Shown: positions 59,561 through 64,000 of the stretch, piece by piece
Layout: each line of letters starts with the position of its first letter
Position numbering within the stretch: the first letter of the stretch is position 1
Source: Chiridota heheva
Taxonomy: Eukaryota > Echinodermata > Holothuroidea > Apodida > Chiridotidae
Length of the DNA stretch: 64,000 nt
Assembly: GCA_020152595.1 (NCBI GenBank)
Contig: JAIGNY010003302.1
Coordinates: 306,001 to 370,000 of the forward strand
Direction: 5' to 3'
Notes under the pieces: generated by a model
Told to the model about the DNA's origin: nothing
The model's database searches: none
What the model saw: only the letters and a program-made list of their open reading frames with translations
Position numbers and translations under genes: made by a program

Positions 59561-59639
59561 TTTAATAAGCTTCAAATGGTACTTTTTCAATGCAGTTTCA
59601 TTTTTCCTGCTATAATCTAAAAAAATTGTGCAACCACTC

Positions 59640-60300
59640 TGGCAGAAGTATTGACTCCATTGCCCAAATAGATGCCGGAATTTTGCTTTCCAAATCATAA
59701 AGAGTTTACTTCTACAGTAAAAATCATCACTTTTATGGAAAATGTGCATGGAAATTCAGTTTAAAAAGAAAAGATAACTTACTTTCTATGTCATTTAATC
59801 TCAACATAGCATAACTTTTTTGCCGTACTCGCTAGGGCTTTTATTGTGAAAATTTACATACCATGATACCTCGCCGTAAAATATTTCAAAACTACGCCAC
59901 CACCCAGGAAGTTCTGATCATACCAGTCCTCTCGAAATGGCCACCATCTTTTGCAAAGCATGCAGATTTTCAGCTCTGTAAAAGCCTTTTTGTGTTTTTT
60001 TATTTTGTAATATTTTTTCTTCCTTGCAAAATTTATTTGACTCACCAGGTAATATCTACATGTAAATGTACTGATTGTGACGATTGAAGTACTTTGACCT
60101 TGTGATTTTTGGTCAATTTAACAGCTTGTAAAATGGGCCTTCGTTGATTTAAAGCCTTACGTTATGGCCTATTGTTACTGTTAGTTTCAACTTTCACTAT
60201 TTACTGCTGCAGAATCGCGGTGCATTTCACAAGTTACTCACATTTCGGCGAAATCAAAGTGCAAAATTTCCCCATTCATAGGCCTACATGTAGGTGATTA
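59640..60300. other. Non-coding stretch
   Basis: No gene, array or terminal repeat recognised. Confidence 0.35.
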
Positions 60301-60301
60301 C

Positions 60302-61896
60302 TAGTTATCATACACATCCCTCAGTACGGATTGACATTGGGATTGCTGTACGAGGGTTGTTATAGATTGATGATTGAAAAATAACTTACTTTTTGGATAT
60401 TCTTAAATCAATTAGTCAAAATAATACTTTTCCAACAACAAAAATTCTAAATGTTTACCTATTTAACACCAAGATGGGATAAAGTTCTCGAGATTAATAT
60501 TTTGGTCGGCATTTTCTTAGTCACCACACGTTTGTGATAAAATATTTAACGTCCGCAAATAAGTATAAACTGCAGGTAGAATTTCGCTGACTACATTTCT
60601 TTTGTTCATATAACTTTATTAAATAGTTTTGGTTAAAAAACACTGTGTGCAAAAACAAATAAAAAAATATCAAGAAATGTTTAGATTATATAATTGTACT
60701 TTATATGTATTATCTTAATTTTTTTTCCTCAAATAATCTAAAACATATTATCCCCGCTAAAATGTTATAGCCCCAATGGCAGTGTTGTGAACTTTGACCA
60801 TACTCTGAAGAGCTCATCAGTCGATTTTTATGGAAAGAAAAGTACCCTGTAGTCCAAAATACTACAATAAAAGTAGCTAAAATCACCTTAAAAACAGTTT
60901 TTGAAGACATGGATGGGCTTCAAACATCGATTCTAATAATTGTGGGCAAAAAAAGGGTAAAATGGTTTCGTTTTCATAAAGATCTAAAAACTGAGATTTT
61001 CCTGTACTTTTAACACCTTGCTTAAAACAGGAGGATATAGGATTTTGTAGTACCCTTGGACAACTAGCCATCACCAATGGTAGTTATTATACACATCCCT
61101 CAGTACGCGTTGACATTGAAATTGTTGTGCGAGGATTGTTATAGATTAGGTACTGTACAATTCCTATGTTTCTTAAAATTCACACATTGTAGAAAATTGA
61201 TGATTGAAAAATAACAACTTAAAATAATAAAAAATAACTTACTTTTTGGATATTTTTATTAAATAATACACTTTTCCAACAAAAAATATCCTAAATTTTT
61301 ACCTATTTAGCACCACGATGGGATAAAATTCTCCGAGATTAATATTTTGGTCAGTATTTTCTTAGTCACCGCACGTTTGTGATTAATTATTCAATGTCCG
61401 CAAAAAGTTTTAGAATGTTTCACTAAGCTGCAAGTTGATTTTTCGCTGTCAACATTTTTTTGTTCATATAATTTGATTAAATACTTTTGGTAAAAAAAAC
61501 ACATAAAACATCAAGAAATGCTTAGATTATATAATTGTACTTTATAAGTATTATCTTAATTTTTTCCTCAAATAATCTAAAACATATTAGGCCTATTACC
61601 CCCGCTAAAATGTTATAGCCCTGATGTGTTTTGAACTTTGACCGTACTTTGAAGAGCTCGTCACACGATTTTTACAGAAAGAAAAGTAATCCAAAATAAT
61701 TCGATAAAAGTAACTAAAATCACCTTATTAATAGTTTTTGAAGACATGGCTGGGCTTCAAACATTGATTCTAATCATTATTGTAGGCAAAAAAAGGTAAA
61801 TTGTTTTCGTTTTCATAAAGATCTTAAAACTGAGATTTTCCAGTACAGGAGGGTATAGGATTTTGTAGTACCCTCAGATGGCCAGTCATCACCAAC
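60302..61896 (+). repeat. 779-bp tandem segmental duplication (two copies)
   Basis: Copy 1 is 60,302-61,080 and copy 2 is 61,081-61,896. Shared blocks run in order: ATACACATCCCTCAGTACG, TTACTTTTTGGATATT, GATGGGATAAA.TTCT, TTTTCTTAGTCACC.CACG, TATAATTGTACTTTAT, GAAGACATGG.TGGGCTTCAA and GGATTTTGTAGTACCCT. Copy 2 has an insertion of ~90 bp after ATAGATT; copy 1 has ~20 bp extra near 61,005. Divergence by eye is about 10%. No coding capacity. Confidence 0.93.
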
Positions 61897-61954
61897 TGCA
61901 GCCATACTAACATGGCTGGCATCAGTCTGATGGTACCAGACCCCAAGCTTTGCA

Positions 61955-62220
61955 GGGGCGGCCCTCCTCGCCCCTCCGTGGGCCCGCCCTGCTTCCCTGG
62001 GTTCCGCCCTGCCCCTTTTTTTTTTTTGTAATTTAATAATCTTAATTAACCTCATAAATGAATACAGAACACAGAATGATAGCATAGTAAACAATTGTCC
62101 TGTTTGTAAAGGGGCCCCTGGACTCCATGCCGAAAAGATGCAGTGCTTCGTGCACGCATTAATGTGCCCCTCAACAAGTCTAGCACCCTGCCCCTATTTA
62201 AATCAAGCATGGGGTCTGGG
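61955..62220 (+). repeat. Dispersed repeat D1, copy 2, flanked by 34-bp direct repeats
   Basis: Collinear with 1-290 (CTTCCCTGGGTTC, GAACACAGAATGATAGCATA, GCATTAATGTGCCCCTCAA, AGCACCCTGCCCCTATTT). Imperfect 34-bp direct repeats flank it at 61,903-61,936 and 62,221-62,254 (shared blocks ATACTAACA, GGCTG, CAGTC and ATGGTAC; six differences). Confidence 0.8.
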
Positions 62221-62254
62221 TATACTAACACGGCTGACACCAGTCCAATGGTAC

Positions 62255-64000
62255 TACGGGGAGTAGGTCTACTAGTACTAGGTGATTACTGAGCATTTGT
62301 GATTCTTGCATTCAAAATGGACTTTGTTGTATTTATTTTTTTATGTGGAGGCTGAAAACTTATTGTAGCCTATCGCAATTTTGCGAAGCAAGGTAGGGAA
62401 ATGAATCACTCATCCTAGTATAGCGGTTCAACTTCAGCAAAATGTGGTTCTTGTAATACAACTTTATTCCGTTATTAAAATTACTGAAAATGTAAAGATT
62501 TTTCGATGATTTTATCAATTTGATTTACAAAATTGCAACTGAAAATACTCTCGTTAAATTTTTGTGTTAAAATGAAATTTTAGTCCTAGGATGAAAAATA
62601 ATGAGAAATAAGAATCTAAGATACGCATAGTAAACTTACTTCATTTAAATCTAGGGCCTGTAGGGCCTATAGCAATTTACTGCTATGGATTTTACGTTAT
62701 GCACAATTTTTGTGTTGCAAATTGTGATGCGAACCTGAACAAATTGCTCCCTGGTTACACTTAATAAGTTCTCATTGCAAATGCTTTTCTAGGCCTACGC
62801 TAGACCAGCCCATTTTTATTTATTTTTTCACTCATTTAATAGTCCATTTGGCATTTCATTTCGTACTCCACACTGGTAATGACAGTCTAAACGTTAGGCT
62901 ACATAATATTATGACACTCTCTCAACCACCTGACCACGGTTTGTATTTAAGTCGCCGTCGAGAAAACACTGATGGCCAAAACTACACATTTCTTTCCTCT
63001 AGTTAATGAATATTATGTCACACTTCATGCTGAATAGTATTCAATGTAAGACTTACCTTTAAATACAGTCAAGTTTTTACATCAAAACAGAAACAGAAGG
63101 TATCTTGCATCCAAATCGTCCAACTTAAAACTTCCAAAAGCTACGGCGAGGGACTCCTTCAGCCAACAAGCTCTCCAGGAATTTAAATAACAAACTCACA
63201 AGAGAAAGACACAGATATCATGCAACAGAAAGTCGACAAAGCTGCAACAAAAGCGCAAGCTATGCTTAGGGTTTCTCATTCAAAATGGTTTTTTTTTTTT
63301 TTTTAATAACAAGGGTAAAACAGTTTTCTTATATAAATGTATCATTCAAATATTAAAAATGTCTTTAGATTTTCAACATTTTCTGGCAAATGATGCATAT
63401 TTTTAACTTACGCCCTGTGCTAATAGTCATGCTAAATGTCAGAATGGGTTTGCTGAGTGCCCTTGCAAACAAATCATGTCCCACAAAGTGGAGTGATAGA
63501 TGTGGACACCATAGATAATAAATGGGCCTAATCAATAACAAAAAAGTTATATAATTGATAGGGCCACAGACACATATTTTATATTGTGGGTCGGGGGGGA
63601 AGGGGGGGAAGGGGCTGACTGAACCAACATTGGCAATTACCCATCTGGTGTAGACGAAATACTTTTTTGGATACTTATTAAGGGACATTCCACCACCACT
63701 CCCCCTCTCCACTCACCGTGCTGGGCCATGACTGGTACAAAGCCCTGCTGGGGCTATTTTCAGAGTGGTTTTACACCTCATGCAGAATAAAATAAGAGGC
63801 TAAAGGGATTGGAACTTTTCAACTTCAATTACAGGCTGTGGCTTATCGGTACGCTTCTTTGTCTCAAATAATTCATATGGATTTTTATGAATTTGAAAAA
63901 ATGTAATTGTGGGCCACAAAAAGAAGCTAATTTTGGTATGAAAATGAACCTCAATTTTCTATGGTTATAAATTTATTGATTTTATTGCGTACATACACGC
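62255..64000. other. Non-coding AT-rich end of the window
   Basis: A T run is at 63,289-63,304 and a G-rich tract at 63,592-63,613. No gene, array or terminal repeat recognised; the 115-codon minus ORF at 63,365-63,712 has no motif and spans the G-rich tract. Confidence 0.4.

Overview
This is non-coding, repeat-dominated animal DNA. I find no cellular protein-coding gene, no rRNA or tRNA gene and no CRISPR array. The only convincing coding remnants belong to non-LTR retrotransposons. Very long minisatellites, many small inverted-repeat transposons, a tRNA-derived SINE, an I-type LINE and one short TTAGGG tract fit a metazoan, most likely a marine invertebrate (lophotrochozoan or deuterostome). 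I cannot name the species. By eye, tandem arrays fill roughly 18 kb of the 64 kb.

Layout. 0-8.3 kb: a GC-rich dispersed repeat (D1), a 12-bp minisatellite, a palindromic TTAA-flanked element (T1), dispersed repeat R, a SINE-like piece, a small MITE (M3) and a G-rich array. 8.3-16.2 kb: a 1.8-kb G-rich array, MITE M4 carrying a nested hAT-like element, a 21-bp array, a degenerate array, and a fragment of the window's LINE family. 16.8-24 kb: a 2-kb 22-bp array, an M3 copy hosting a 27-bp array, a 25-bp array, TTAA-flanked MITE T2, and a pyrimidine-rich array. 25-32.6 kb, minus strand: a 3' LINE fragment, a 55-bp array, then a nearly full-length dead LINE with a gag-like ORF1 and an endonuclease/reverse transcriptase/RNase H ORF2. 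33-44.8 kb: further copies of M3, M4, T1, T2 and a shorter TTAA element (T1b), then a 1.4-kb array that runs into another T1b-like element. 45-54 kb: an 18-bp array and two arrays of the same 25-bp unit. 55-64 kb: R plus a 16-bp array, an M4 end plus a 60-bp array, a SINE, a 779-bp tandem duplication, and D1 again.

The most interesting pattern is that at least three minisatellites appear to be tandem amplifications of MITE sequence. The 42.8-44.2 kb array repeats the terminus of the element it abuts. The 57.5-58.5 kb array repeats the end of M4 plus a few flanking bases. The 19.9-20.2 kb array repeats internal M3 sequence. A fourth array lies inside the LINE gag pseudogene, where an 18-bp unit multiplied a cysteine-containing hexapeptide between two zinc knuckles. 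All of this was read by eye; repeat boundaries are approximate unless they rest on a terminal repeat and target-site duplication.
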